Assembly: GCA_963675135.1 (NCBI GenBank)
Contig: OY776133.1
Span: 40,083,494 to 40,147,493 of the forward strand
From: Galeopsis tetrahit
Lineage: Eukaryota; Streptophyta; Magnoliopsida; Lamiales; Lamiaceae
Direction: 5' to 3'
DNA length: 64,000 nucleotides
Positions 21,066 through 32,935 of this stretch are shown one piece after another. Numbering within the stretch: the first letter of the stretch is position 1; every line of letters begins with the position of its first letter. Below the pieces are notes generated by a model. It saw nothing but the letters and a program-made list of their open reading frames with translations. It searched no databases and had not been told where the DNA came from. Made by a program: the position numbers and the translations under genes.

Positions 21066-21800
21066 TCCAGTAAATCTCGAAGAGTGTTTTGATCCAACAG
21101 TCAAAAAATAGGTTTTAGAGGAGTAACTCTCAAGAATAGCCCTTTCACCTTCAGCCCATTACTTTGATTTTGCCGGCTTAAATTGCCATGTGTCAATTTT
21201 TGATTCGTCGGCAGAATAGTAATTGATTGTTAATGACATCATTACCAAAAATAGTTGCTGTGACTAAATTACAGTAATTTTGATCAATTAAGGCCTTTTT
21301 CTATAAGTAAAACTCATTCCTTATATAGCCTTCTTCCATAATTACATTCAGAATTAAATCTAGAATGAAATATTTAATCAATTTAGGCTTCAAGTTTTGT
21401 TGAATAGGCGTGTTCTGATCAACAGAGTAAGTCTTCTTATTTCCTTGAGAGGTCTGCTAATTTCTCTTGAAGCGTCTGCTGGTCAGCTGAGTTGGTCTTC
21501 TGGTCAGCTGAGTAAGGAGTTTTGAGTAGCTGAGTAAATCTTCTAAGTAATATTGTCCACCTGGTTTGATGGATCTTTCTTTAGTTCCCCCTTAACCACA
21601 TGGAACCTTCTTAACCATATGAGGCTGGTCAGCCCAGATGACATTCCACTGGCTCAGGTTGTCCTCACCATTAGATGGGATGTAGCATCTAATGTGTTCT
21701 TGTTGAATTTCTTCGCTTCACCTTCCTCTCTTGTACGAGGGAGAAGATTGGAAGATGCTTCAATGGAGTATGTAAGAAAAGATAGAAGACAAGTCTTCTT
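21066..21800 (-). other. Element C region upstream of aORF, no gene
   Basis: AT-rich in part, then repeats of GGTCAGCTGAGT and TCTTCTGG words. A short plus-strand frame at 21553-21873 crosses into the E LTR and is not a gene. It ends exactly where element E begins. Confidence 0.5.
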
Positions 21801-23421
21801 TGTTGGTCCTTGGTGGAGTATGACACAAGTGTATTGGGGGGGGGGGGGGAGGGGAATGCACTTGTGTATGTAAATTCTTTCTTTTTGACAAACTGGTCTT
21901 ATCAGGCAAGTTGTCTTACAGCAAGCCTGAGTGTGAACTATGATAGATACTTGTCCTACTGATTACTATTGAGTGATCAGTTGGCTAAGTATCTAAGAGA
22001 GTTGGCTAAGTGCGGAATGTGGTTGGCCTTTTGACTCAAAGAAATACTCCAAGTTGATTTCTGAAAAGATACAGTTATCAGGGACTTTGTCCAAAACAGT
22101 TTTTCTTAACTTACTGAGTTTTGCTCTTTGAAATATGATTGAATGTAAATGCAATAAAGAGTGCAGTAAGTAAATGGCACACAAGTTTATAGTGGTTCAG
22201 AGACTCAAGCTCCTACATCCACTTTCCCTGATTGAACAGGATAATTCCTTCACAATGGAATTAGCTTGTTTTATAGTGCCAAGGTGCACTGATCAACAAC
22301 ACTCTCTTAGTGCTTTGATCCCTAGGATAATCTGAGTCCTAGTGCTCAATCTCTCTGAGTTAAGACTGTGTTTCACACTAACAGTCCTTAACTCCCCACT
22401 TCTACAACAAACTCTCTCTTCACTTAATGAGATAAGGGTTTGAGGTTTGGTTCCAACTAGTAGAGATATCCTTTACAATAAGAACAGTGTAAAGGCTTAG
22501 GATATCTCAATGCTAAGCTTTGGATGTTTACAAAAATTGGCTTAGCTAAATGAAGTGATTCAGGAAACTTGGGATTCTGAAGAACAGCTTGGTTTCCTTT
22601 GAAAGCTTGATGATAGTTTGATAGCTTGTAGTTGGATACTTGAATCCTTTGATCACTTCTGTATTTATAGGCAAATTTGAACAACTAACCGTTGGAGGGA
22701 TAGCAATTCAAATATGTCTATTTGCAGCACCATTGAAACGGCTATGAAGCATGGTATCCTTTTATCCACTTGGTAAAAGGCCTCTTCAATGGTTGCTTGA
22801 ATGAATGTGTTGACTTCTGAAAAATGCGGCTGAGAAGACTTGTGTCAGATTCCAAATATGCACACTTCCCAAGGTTGATTTGTGGCAGAATCTACACTCA
22901 ACCAACGGTCAGATGGGACAAGCTCCCTGAACATTCCTGCTGCAATTTAGAATGTTCCAACATTCATTCAATGCTTCTCTCTTTAATGCTTTAAGTCTTC
23001 AATGCTTGGTTCATGCATGATTGACAATAAATGCTTCATTGAATGTGTCTTCTGTGAACTTTGGCATTCAATGCTCTTGATCATTTGCACTTCAATTGTT
23101 CTGATCATTTGCATTTATGAGCATTGTCTTAGCACTCTTGATCTTTTCAGCTCAATTGTCTTCTTGGTCAGCTTGTCTTGCAAGTTCAGCAACTTTGGCC
23201 TAGTGACTTAACACTAATCAAGCTGCCTAACATTCAGCTTTGGACAACTATCCTGAACTCTAAAATCTCACAACATTTCTGAGATTTTTAACTTAAGCAT
23301 TCTACTTACTCAAGTATTCTGGGACAACTTGTCTGAACTAGACTTGAGCATATCTCAACTAATCTGAACATCATCAATCAGGGGTTTTGGTATCTAAATC
23401 AAAATCATTTTATTCCCAACA
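21801..23421 (-). repeat. Element E 3' LTR
   Basis: TGTTGGTCCTT to TATTCCCAACA, 1621 bp. G run 21836-21854 (one A interruption) in a 13-bp stem, ACACAAGTGTATT / AATGCACTTGTGT, with one G-T pair. Minus-strand TATA at 22662-22669. Confidence 0.9.
22662..22696 (-). promoter_or_regulatory. Element E U3 promoter: MSA motif and TATA
   Basis: Minus strand: TCCAACGGTTA at 22686-22696 fits the MSA consensus YCYAACGGYYA perfectly, followed 16 bp later by TATAAATA (22662-22669). MSA sites are bound by three-repeat MYB (MYB3R) proteins of the G2/M programme. Confidence 0.55.
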
Positions 23422-23436
23422 ATTTCCCCCTTTTTT
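23422..23436 (-). other. Element E 3' polypurine tract
   Basis: Sense AAAAAAGGGGGAAAT next to the LTR; one A longer than in B. Confidence 0.8.
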
Positions 23437-23734
23437 ATGATGCCAAAACCTATTACAAAGGGAACTTGACTTATACTATACTTTACCTTCAGGATGAGTG
23501 AACTGGTCAACTTTCCTGAAAGAAACTGTTAGCACAATAAATCAAGTAAGATATGTCATGTTAGGTTAGTTGAGATAATGAGTTGTTATCTCTTGATAGA
23601 AACATAGTGATCCTTTCATATAAACCAAAGAGCAGTAAAGATCAGAAAATTAAAGGACTCACTAGACTGATACAGCAGAATAACAACAATCATAAAAATC
23701 ATAAAAACAGATAGAGAAGGGATGAACTTATCCA

Positions 23735-25237
23735 TCAGAGAGTTCCATCATCTTGAGGATCAATGCCATATTGAGCCCAGACCCTCTTCTTCAACTCCCA
23801 AACATCCTTGTTGGATCCTCTAGGGCCAATCTTCATCTTTTCCATCCTCATGATATTGATGAACTCTTCCAGAATCTTTCCCTCATCAATAAGGTTCCCA
23901 TTAAACTTTGGAGGCATGTACAGAATAGGACCAGGGGCCTTGAACTCAACTCTTGCCATCTCAGCTGCTGCAAACAGCTTCTGGTAGAGGTCCCTATGGT
24001 TCTCAAACATAAACTGCACAAAGACTTCATCTACACTCTCTTCAAGCCATTTCCCAATGACATAAAAGTCATATACAAAGCTTCTCTTGGCCTCCTCCCA
24101 TGCATCATTCAGTGAGATTGGAACCCACTTATCATGGTGAGGGTACTGAGTGTCCCATCTCTGCAGCATCTGTGGTTTGAGCCTTCTGTAAGAAGCCCTC
24201 CTTCTTGGAGCTTTGAAGTTTGCCCTTCTCTCATCCCTTGCCTTGTTGGCCTAAACCAACTGATCCATTCTTTCTTTAGCTCTCTGAAGAGCTAACTTCT
24301 CCTGAGTCTCTGGATCCTTTCCAAATCCTTCTTCAAACAGCTTAGAAGGATCATCAGCAAGCTTGGGCACACTAACTTCAGGCTCTTTGTCCTGTACTTC
24401 TTCTTCAACATGTTCTTCTTCAATAACAGGCAGCTTGGCTGCTTTCTTCAATCTCTTAGACTGCCTCACTGGAGTTGTTTCTTCAGACTGAAATTCTGAT
24501 GGCAGAGTCAGGCTAGTTGGGAATTCATTGAAGGCTTGTTCCTTCCTTTTTCTCTCAGATGCTCTTGTCACCTTCCCCCTTACTTCAGCAGCCTTCTCCT
24601 TGGGGTCAAGTCCTGCAGACTCACCACCAGGCCTCTGAAGCCTTCTTGCCTGACTTTCCATAGCTGACATCATAGACTCCTTGACAGCAATCTTGAATTT
24701 GCTCTTCCTCAGTCAAGTTTTGAATATTCATTGGGCCTTTGCCTTTCCCAATGTCTTCTACTACCTCCTCCTCAACATCAGGGACCTTCTCCTTTCCCTT
24801 GGATTCACCAATCACCAAGGTTCCCTTTGCCCTAGCTCTCTCTCTCTTTCCCCCTTTTTGGCATTATCAAAACATTGGGGCTTCAACTCACTCATAGAGA
24901 CTGAGAGATGTGAGTGGGCTTGAGTGAGGGATTTCAACTCCTGCAACAAATAAACATTCTCATCATGAATGTTTTGCATCTTGTCATCAGCCATGCTTAA
25001 GAATGTGTGAACAGGTTTCATCTTCTGAGCAACAATGGCATCCAAAGTGGCTTTCAGTGATTGATCAAGTTTGGCCTGAAGTTGATCAGTGAGGTTGGCC
25101 ACAACTTGATCAGACACTTTGGCCATAAGTTCAACAGTGAACTTCTCTGCAGCTTCTTTCACCATTGCAGCTTTCAATTCTTCAGCCTTCTTCCTCTGAG
25201 AAACTGTCCTTTGCCTCAAGGCATCCTTTATTGTCCT
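23735..25237 (-). pseudogene. Element E accessory ORF, C-terminal half
   Basis: Minus-strand order: KKAEELKAAMVKEAAEKFTVELMAKV, a helical region (LTDQLQAKLDQSLKATLDA), MQNIHDENVYLLQELKSL, the A-K-K-G-E purine-tract site, a lysine-rich part, KLFEEGFGKDPETQEK, and a C-terminal domain (WVPISLNDAWEEAKRSFVYD) ending at 23735. A frameshift near 24815 and an in-frame TAG at 24251-24253 break it. It is the best guide to the family-1 aORF C-terminus, which is missing from B. The first part of the protein is lost at the junction with C. Confidence 0.75.
24847..24862 (-). other. Internal polypurine tract in element E aORF
   Basis: Sense GCCAAAAAGGGGGAAA, matching its 3' PPT. Confidence 0.7.
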
Positions 25238-25536
25238 CCTGAAAGAGAATAAGTGTTAGCAATTTGTGTTGGTTCGGTAATTCTCATGAATGCCTCCTTT
25301 TATAGAGGTAGAGATGAGATAGTGGGAAGAAAGACGACAAGAATAATGAGTTGATAGGTCTGAATATCTGAAAAGATTACTTCTTAAGATCAACAATGAG
25401 ATTCTTGATCTAAGGGTTCATATTTAAAGATGTTCAGACTTTATCCATGGAATGCAGAAATTATAAATTTGAGCATGAGTTATTTGAAGTCCGTACTCAA
25501 TATGTATACTGTTGAGTCGGTTAGGTTGGTGTATTA
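25238..25536 (-). promoter_or_regulatory. Element C aORF promoter region with TATA and 3' splice-site-like end
   Basis: Aligns with 54815-55118 of element F. TATA box on the minus strand at 25297-25304 (CTCTATAAAAGGAGG). It ends in CTCTTTCAGG, a good 3' splice-site match, exactly where element E sequence begins. In F the same position leads to the ATG at 55121. The conservation of TATA and acceptor between C and F suggests a separate transcript for the aORF. Confidence 0.5.
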
Positions 25537-27428
25537 ATCCACTATCTATGTACCAAGTTTCTCCTACTAGACCTCCTCTTCTGTATAGGTCCCTCCTTTC
25601 CTGCAAGAAAGGTTAAGTCTTAGGTACCCATTTTGTCTTGGGTCCTTGGGTGTTAGTACTACCCTTGGGAACCCACATATACATTGGTCGTTTGAACAAC
25701 CTTGAACACTTGAGTTGTTTCCCTCGGGCATCACAGAACCAAATCTTACCAGTTAACACCTTGGACTGATCTGATTTGTTGTTTGTGTCAGCTAAGTAAT
25801 AGTCAAATGGTTTCCCTTTATAGGAGTGTACATACATGATCTTTTGACTAGTTACATTCGTCCTGGGTGCATTAGCTGGACGATGCACACGATTATATGG
25901 ACCATACTCTTCTGTTCTCACAATATTATAAGAGATAGGGGTGCAAAGAGAACAGATTTGTTTGAAGAAGATTTCTTCTTCTTGGCTGGAGCAGCATACA
26001 GCTGAGACTGTCTCAAACGAGATGGTCTAGGCTGTTTGTTGCTCTTCTGTACAGGCTTGGGGTTAGCTTTCCCTTTACCTTTTTTGGTTTTGGGATAGTT
26101 AGCCTCAGCTGGTACAGATGCCTTTTGGTTCATATTAGGTTCATTGTGTTTAGAACACTCACCCTTTTCATGTGTCTGAGTAGTGCACTTGTTAGGTGTA
26201 CTACCCCCAGCTGGAGAGGATGTAGATGGATTGAGTTCATAGCCAAAACCCATCTTATTGCCATTTTATCTATAATATTCAGAGATACTTTCAATAGTAG
26301 TAGAAGCTTTATTGAACTCTAATATCTTTTGATTTAGGCATTCCTTCTCCTTTTCTAAGAGCTTGTGTGCTTGGAAGAGATCATCGAACTTGGATTGTAG
26401 TGAACGAAATTCCTTAGTTTCTAAACCTTGAGTTTCTAACATCCCCTCATACAACTGAGTTATTGTGGTATTTTCTTCCTTAAGAAGTTCCACTTCTCTG
26501 GTCAATCTTTCATTCATTGTGACCAACTCAGGGGTGTTATCAAACTTAGTAATTTCTTTCCTTAAATCCTTGTTCTCCTCTTCCACTTCTATAAAAGCTC
26601 TAGTGGCAATATCCAGATCACCTTTTACCTTTCTTAAAGATTGATAATAGGTGTCTTCTGATTCGCCTTCAGATGAGTTTATCTCATCTGATTGTGAAAA
26701 AATAGGTGAATAGAAAGTAGTAGTATAGGAATTTACCTCATTTTCACCTATGGCCATCATAGCTAGATCATCTGAATCATCTGAGAAGATTTGACAGTCT
26801 GGTGATGTGGGGAGTTCATCACTTTGATATTCAGATTCTTCAGTCACCATTGTATATTCAGATTCTTCAGTCACTTTGATATTCAGATTCTTCAGTCTAG
26901 AATCTTTAAATTTTTCTCTCTATTAGTATATTTCTTGCCTAGAGATTCTATCTCATTGATGATCTTGGTAAATCTATTGTCTAGCTGATCAATAGACTCT
27001 TCTGGTTGCATCTTGAAGTGTTCGAACTTCTTGACTGCTGTAGACAACTTGGATTCCTTGATCAGCTCAGTTCCTTCACAGAGAAGTGCCAATGCCTCCC
27101 ACATCTCTCTGGCTGACTCACAGTGGATTACCTTTGCAATGTACTCATTTGGAAGAGTTTGCATTATGTAATCTTGAGCAATGCTATCAAGATTTGATTG
27201 CTTCATCTCTTCTGGTGTGAGATCCTTCATCGGCTTGGGGACAAGTTCTCCAACTGGAACTTCTGGATCACCATTTGCAGTGTTGACTGTCATAATGGTG
27301 ATTGGACCTTCTGTGATTACAGACCACATCTTGTAGTGGACTGATGTGAGATTCTTCCTCATCCTGATCTTCCAGTAATCATAATCCTCAACTAAAAACT
27401 TAGGCAACTTTCGCATATTAGCACTCAT
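25537..27428 (-). pseudogene. Element C gag and start of protease (deleted)
   Basis: Starts at the ATG at 27428 (MRKLPKFLVEDYDYWKIRMR), the UBN2-type capsid domain. After KNLKILDS a deletion of about 500 bp relative to F removes the CCHC knuckle and joins a duplicated VTEESEY segment (around 26870-26890). The coiled-coil part (EEENKDLRKEI) and the basic part (KQPRPSRLRQSQLY) follow with frame breaks near 26260 and 25920. The last readable piece is ETWYIDSG of the protease, then the sequence jumps at ATCC (25537-25540) to the region after RNase H. No IN or RT remains. Confidence 0.85.
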
Positions 27429-27544
27429 GCTGTATGAGTTTTCAAAAACAAGTTTTTCAGAAGAATAGATCTGTTCAAGAGGACTACAGAAAGACTCCCT
27501 CAAGTCTTCTGATAATCTAGAGACAGTAGTCCGTTAGAACCACT

Positions 27545-27556
27545 GCTCTGATACCA
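27545..27556 (-). other. Element C primer-binding site
   Basis: Sense TGGTATCAGAGC two bases from the LTR, canonical initiator Met-tRNA type. Confidence 0.9.
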
Positions 27557-27558
27557 CT

Positions 27559-29048
27559 TGTTGGTCCCTGAACGAGTAGTGAATGGGATTAAAGTCTAGA
27601 GGGGAGGGGTGAATAGACTTTAAAATTTTTCAAGAGAGTTGTGAACCTCTTCTGATTGCTATGTCAACTGGACTGCAGGTCTGCTGGTCCAGATGACTAT
27701 AGTGATCTGAGTGAAGAGGTTATATGCGGAATTATGGTAGGCCTTGATTAGACTCGTTCTTATGATTTCTTAAGAAAGTGTTAACTTGTTTTGCTTTAAT
27801 GAAAGTACTCAGCTGATGCTGGTTTGAAAGTTGTGGCCTTGTTTTGAAGAATGTTGAAATCACAGTATGCACTATATAATAGTTAATGAAATTACAGAAA
27901 TGTAAAGTGCAGTAAGTAAATAACACCAGATTTATAGTGGTTCGGATATACGTTCCTACGTCCACTCTCACGTCCACACGTGATGTTTAATCCCTTTAAT
28001 TTACCACAAATTACAAGGGTCTTGACCTTTATAGTCCCAAGGTTAGGACTTTGAGATCTGAGCCGTCGTAACAGCTACGGTCTCCACAAGTGATTGTAAG
28101 CACTTGCACTTTAAGGGGTTCAAAAACTTTAACCTTTCGGTGAGGGTTTGGGGTTTTTGAAGTGTATCCAACTAATGGTTCAAGCTTATAATTTGCTTAA
28201 CCACTATGCCTAAAACAATGAATATACAATATGAACAGGTTTCAGGTTCTTATGGGTTGGATAGAAATCACTTAAGAGCTATGGATATTCTAATGGTTTC
28301 TGGCTCTTGGAGAACTCTTAGAACAGTATGGCTATTTGCTTGATTGCTTGCTTAGCTTGTGAATTCTCTCTTGTGACTTCCTTTTTTTTGTTTGTGATTT
28401 CTCATCCTCTTGTATTTATAATGGTGATTGCTTGCAACTAGCCGTTGGAGTTGACTAGCCGTTGGGGCAATCTTTCCATAATGGCTTGATTCCTTGATTC
28501 CAGCCGCTTGATTGCTTCAATCCTGGGATCATGTCAATCTTCTAAATAAGGTAGGTCTTCGTTTGAATTGCAAGATGACTTTGGAATCAGCCGAGTCCTG
28601 GAAGAGCACATAGTCTTCTGATCTGTACTACTAGTCTTCTGACTACTCTTCTGGCCTTAGGTCTTCTGTCTTCTGATATCAGTCGAGTAACACTCTTCTG
28701 ATCTGGAAATTCTTTGTGCTGCTTTAGGCCATCTTCAATCTTGGACTCCATCACATAGGTAGGTATACAAGCACCTTGAGGATAGGCATGTAAGCCAGGA
28801 CTGTGCTGATCAGCTGATATCAATACAGTTGATCACACAAGACTAGTCTAAGTTGTTCTATACAAGTCAGCTGATCCTATTACATTTATAAACTCTAAGT
28901 GTTTTGGCCATCAAAACTATTCTAACATCAAGTGGGGCTTATGGTGAATTTATATCCCAACATATATATATTTATAAACTCTAAGTGTTTTGGCCATCAA
29001 AACTATTCTATCATTAGATGGGGCTTATGGTGAATTTATATCCCAACA
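27559..29048 (-). repeat. Element C 5' LTR with duplicated end
   Basis: 27559-28961 is a complete family-2 LTR (TGTTGGTCCC to TCCCAACA). It is followed by a second copy of the last 87 bp (28962-29048) that matches the left LTR end (TATATATATTTATAAAC) better than the adjacent copy. Confidence 0.85.
28413..28466 (-). promoter_or_regulatory. Element C U3 promoter: two MSA motifs and TATA
   Basis: Minus strand: CCCAACGGCTA (28456-28466) and TCCAACGGCTA (28439-28449), both perfect YCYAACGGYYA, then TATAAATA (28413-28420). Confidence 0.6.
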
Positions 29049-29053
29049 CATCC

Positions 29054-31425
29054 TGTCACTGCTCATGCTTAGGAAGGCAAGAACATGCTTCATCTTTTGC
29101 TCAATAACTTGCTCCATGGTTGTCTTCAGGGATGCATCTAAGCTGGACTTGAGTAGATCAGTGAGGTTGGCCACAACAGATTCCACAATTTTGGCCATCA
29201 CTTCCTGAGTGAACTTTTCTGAAGCTTCTTTCACCGTGGCAAGCCTCATCTCCTCTGCCCTTTTCTTCTGAAGAGCACTTTTCTTGCCAATTGATTGCTT
29301 GACAACCAATTTGAGAGCCTTGACATTCTTATTGTGGTTGTCTAGAAGCTGCTTCTGATCTTTCTTGACCTCCTTGGTGAACTTGTCCATACTCTTCTTG
29401 GCCTTTTGCGCTTTAGTAGAGATTGTTTGTAATCCAGACTCTACTCCACTGATTCTTACCTCAATAGTGGGTAGCACAACTTCTTCAGATCCAGTAAGTC
29501 TCATCTCTACTGATGCAAGTTTTCTGCCTTGCTCATCCAATGCTTCTGAAGTTTCAGCATAGGCAGATTCCACTTGTTGGACCAAGGTGTCCAACTTTGC
29601 TGATTGCTCTCATAGGATGGTTTGAGCCAAACTTGTGTTAATTTGTACAGGAGCATCTGTGAAAAGTTCACTAGAAAATATTTGATCAAGAGTGATACCT
29701 GCAATATCGGAAAAATCAAACTTGTTAAGTAAATCACCCTCATCACCCTCTAATTCTTTTTCATAAGGCCCTGATACATCAACAACCTTCTTCTCATTTT
29801 CAAATTGTTCTTTTCTCCCTTCTTGATTAATAATCTCACATTCAAGGTCAGGCCTCCTCTCATCAAGGGAATCTTGAAGTTCAGATTTGACTTCAAGAAT
29901 AGCCTTTCCTTCCTCACTTATATCACCCTCATTTTGTGGTACACTCACTATCTTAGTGATGACTACATCTCTATCCTCCTCAACTCCCTCTGATTTTTTA
30001 GTTATACTTTCCTTTTCAACTCCACCACCTAAACCTGCAGTTTCTACACCCTCAATAGGGTTCATAGAAGGCAGTTGTTGGGAGATCACAGTGCTTGGTT
30101 CTAAAGCCACTGAGTCATCCTGAGTGGTTAAGAGCTGGTCAGTGTCCAACTCTGCTGACACTGATGAGGTCTTAACCAAACCAGCTTCTAGTGGGGAGGC
30201 CTCAACATCATTAAGCTTTGCCTTGGGTTCAGATGAACCTTCATTGGCTGATGCATCTTTGGCTGTGTTACCATCTTTGGTCAACACCTCTGAAGATACA
30301 GAGCCCTTCCTATGATAGGTTAGGTAATGGATGGTTGGTTCTTTGGGACCGGGGGGGGGGGGGGGGGGGGGGGTCGGATCTGTGGGATCATCATTGTTGT
30401 CATCATCATTAGAACTGCTATCAGGGTGCTTGATCCCTTTAGCAATTCTATCTTTTTCTTCAGCAACTTTGTCAGCTACAAGTTTGCAAAGACTTCCTCA
30501 TCAATCAGGAAGTTTGTCTTTTGCACACCAGCAAAGTGTAGCAATCTGCTCTCCTCAATCTGCCACCAATTTAATCCCTTATCTTGTATCACTTGAGCAA
30601 TCTCCATGATGGTTCTGTCTTTTATTTCCACTAAAGTTCTTAAATCATGGAAATTCTTCTGAAGTCTTGGAAATTCAGCAAGAATTGGATACAAGCTATC
30701 CACAGTAGCCTTGGCTCCACCTCTGAGCATACCTTCATAGGTATACTACTCCTCATCTCCACTGGATTGGGGACTTTGGGTTATAGGGGAGTTGGCTCTG
30801 GGTTCAGTAGGATTGGCTTTAGGAATGGCTTCAGGGATATTGGGTTCAACAATAAGTTGTTTAGGTGCTTTTGAGAGCAATGGTCCTGAAGGGGTTTTGC
30901 TTAAGGGAGTAGGCTCTAACAAGGAAGCTTCAAGGAAATTTGAATAGTTGAGCATAGAAGATTCAAGGGGTGATAGCAGTCTTGACTCATCAACTACAAT
31001 ATCAACAAACACATCAATTGGCCCACTTTGTGCAGCTCCTTCAGGAGAATATCTCTTGGTTAGGTTCAAAGGGGTGATTGGTTGATCTTGGGGGATTCTA
31101 TGGGTATCAGGAGAGTTGGGCTCAGGGTTTTAAGTTTTAGGAAACTTAGATTCTGGAGTTCCAGAATCAGGAGAGTTGGACTTTGACTTAGATTTTGATT
31201 TTGTTCTACTCTCAACTCTACTTTCTCTTAGAGCTAGTTGCAAAGTCTGCTCCTCCTGCAACTCTTGCATTTTCTCAGAAGTCTTGACCCTTCTCTTACT
31301 TGCTCTTGAGCTTCCACTGCCCTCCTCAGGGACAACTTCCCTGACACTCTTTTCACCCTTTTTCTTCTTGACCACCATGGGAAACTTTTCCCTTATCTCT
31401 TCAGAATCTGATGGCACACTCACAC
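29054..31425 (-). pseudogene. Element B accessory ORF, N-terminal part
   Basis: Pieces in several frames: 31130-31425 lysine/serine-rich (joined to RT), 30746-31069, 30476-30730, 29610-30287 and 29054-29594, the last ending MSSDRM at the C insertion site and continuing as QNIHDENVY at 14116. Acidic, low-complexity and helical stretches (LDEQGRKLASVEMRL, KKSMDKFTKEVKKDQKQLL). A 23-G run at 30351-30373 causes a frame break. No known catalytic motif. It would be a long coiled-coil protein when whole. Confidence 0.7.
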
Positions 31426-32935
31426 CTTCTTTTGATTGCTTGACTTGTAGACCCAAGAAGAAATTCATCAGCCACATCATTGACATCTCAAACTTGCTTT
31501 GCATGAGCTTTGAAAACTTTTCACAAAGCTTTTCATTTGGGGATCCAAATATGATGTCATCAACATATATTTGGACAAGCAAGATGTCATCTCCTTCACG
31601 GATTCTGAACAAGGTTCTGTCCACTGTCCCTTTGACAAAACCATGATCCAATAAGAACTGTGATAGTGTATCATACCAAGCTCTTGGAGCTTGCTTGAGT
31701 CCATAAAGAGCTTTCTTCAGTCTGTAAACTTGGTTTCCTATTTCAAAACCAGGGGGTTGCTCTACATAGACTTCTTCCTTCAGCACTCCATTTAAGAAAG
31801 CACTCTTGACATCCATTTGATAGACTTTGAATCTTTTTTGGGCAGCATAGGCTATAAATAGCCTTATTGCTTCAAGCCTCGCCACTGGTGCAAAAGTCTC
31901 ATCATAGTCAATGCCTTTTGATTGATAATAACCCTTGGTCACCAATCTGGCCTTGTTTCTGACTATCACATCATTCTCATTCTTCTTGTTCTTGAACACC
32001 CATTTGGTTCCAATAACATCTTGATGTGAAGGTCTATCAACCAGCTCCCAAACATCATTTCTTGTGAACTGGTTCAGCTCCTCTTGCATGGCTGTAATCC
32101 AGTTTGCATCTTGAAGAGCTTCATCAATGTCTTGGGGTTCCTGTTCTGATAAGAAACAACAGAACAAGACACTTTCACCATGAAACCTTCTAGTTTTGAC
32201 TCCTACACTTGGATCACCAAGTATCATATTAGTTGGATGGTCAGATAACCAAGTCCTTCTTTTTCTGATCCCTTCAGTAGAGTTGTCCTCTACTAAGGTT
32301 GAGTCACTAGGACCATAAAATTCAGGAAAGTTTAAGGCAGGATCTAATTCAGGATCATATTCAGGGGTGTTGTCCTCAATGTTAGGGACATTGGCATTTT
32401 CAACATTGTTGTTTCCCCCTTGAATATTGGATCCATTAACTACCTCAGTAGAGCCTTCTTCTTCTTTGGTAGTTGTTACCTGATTATGAACAGGGATTGG
32501 GTCATTCAGTTCATCATTTCCTCCAGGGAGATTGCCTTCAAGAGTGTTGTCAAGTGTAATGTTTTCAGGAGGATTGGCCTGGACAACTTCTATGAACATA
32601 ATATCTTTGTCTTTTAGTCTCATTCTGGTTGTTCTTTGTGTGATGTCATCAATTTCCAGGGATTTATTCCTGCTCTCAAAGATAGCTTCATCAAACACAA
32701 CATGAGGTGTTTCTTCCACAATAAGGGTTTTACAATTGTAGACTCTGAAAGCTCTACTGATTTGGGAATATCCAAGAAATATCACTTCATCAGCTTTGCT
32801 GTCAAAAGCTTTCAATTGTTCTTTCCCATTGTTGTGAATGAAACACTTACAACCAAATATATGACAATAAGATACTTTAGGCAGTCTTCCTTTCCAGAGT
32901 TCATAAGGGGTTTTGCCTTGAACCTCAGTTATCAA
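31426..32935 (-). pseudogene. Element B integrase C-terminus and reverse transcriptase, fused to aORF
   Basis: Minus strand: [20 protein letters not shown] (integrase C-terminal part), a variable linker, then RT with [46 protein letters not shown] and YVDD near 31553-31580. RT ends at [11 protein letters not shown] and passes in frame into aORF sequence ([13 protein letters not shown]), giving a 601-codon open frame ending at 31130. RNase H and the intergenic promoter are deleted. RT copies RNA to DNA; this one lacks its RNase H partner. Confidence 0.85.

Larger units (their letters stand above)
21801..25237 (-). mobile_element. Element E: truncated family-1 element inside C
   Basis: Has a 3' LTR (21801-23421), a PPT and the C-terminal half of a family-1 aORF. 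Its 5' LTR, gag and pol are missing. The aORF stops at 25237, joined directly to element C sequence, so no target duplication can be scored (left flank TTCTT). Its homology to B shows it was a relative of B that entered C after C entered B. Confidence 0.8.
15566..29048 (-). mobile_element. Element C: SIRE-like copia retrotransposon (family 2), chimeric and internally deleted
   Basis: Inserted in element B's aORF with perfect CATCC duplications (15561-15565 and 29049-29053). Left LTR 15566-17044, right LTR 27559-29048. Internally it keeps gag, the first residues of PR, an aORF promoter region and a long aORF. PR, IN, RT and RNase H are gone. Element E is embedded at 21801-25237. The right LTR body resembles G and F more than its own left LTR, while its last 87 bp match the left LTR, so C is probably a recombinant of two family-2 copies. 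Confidence 0.85.
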
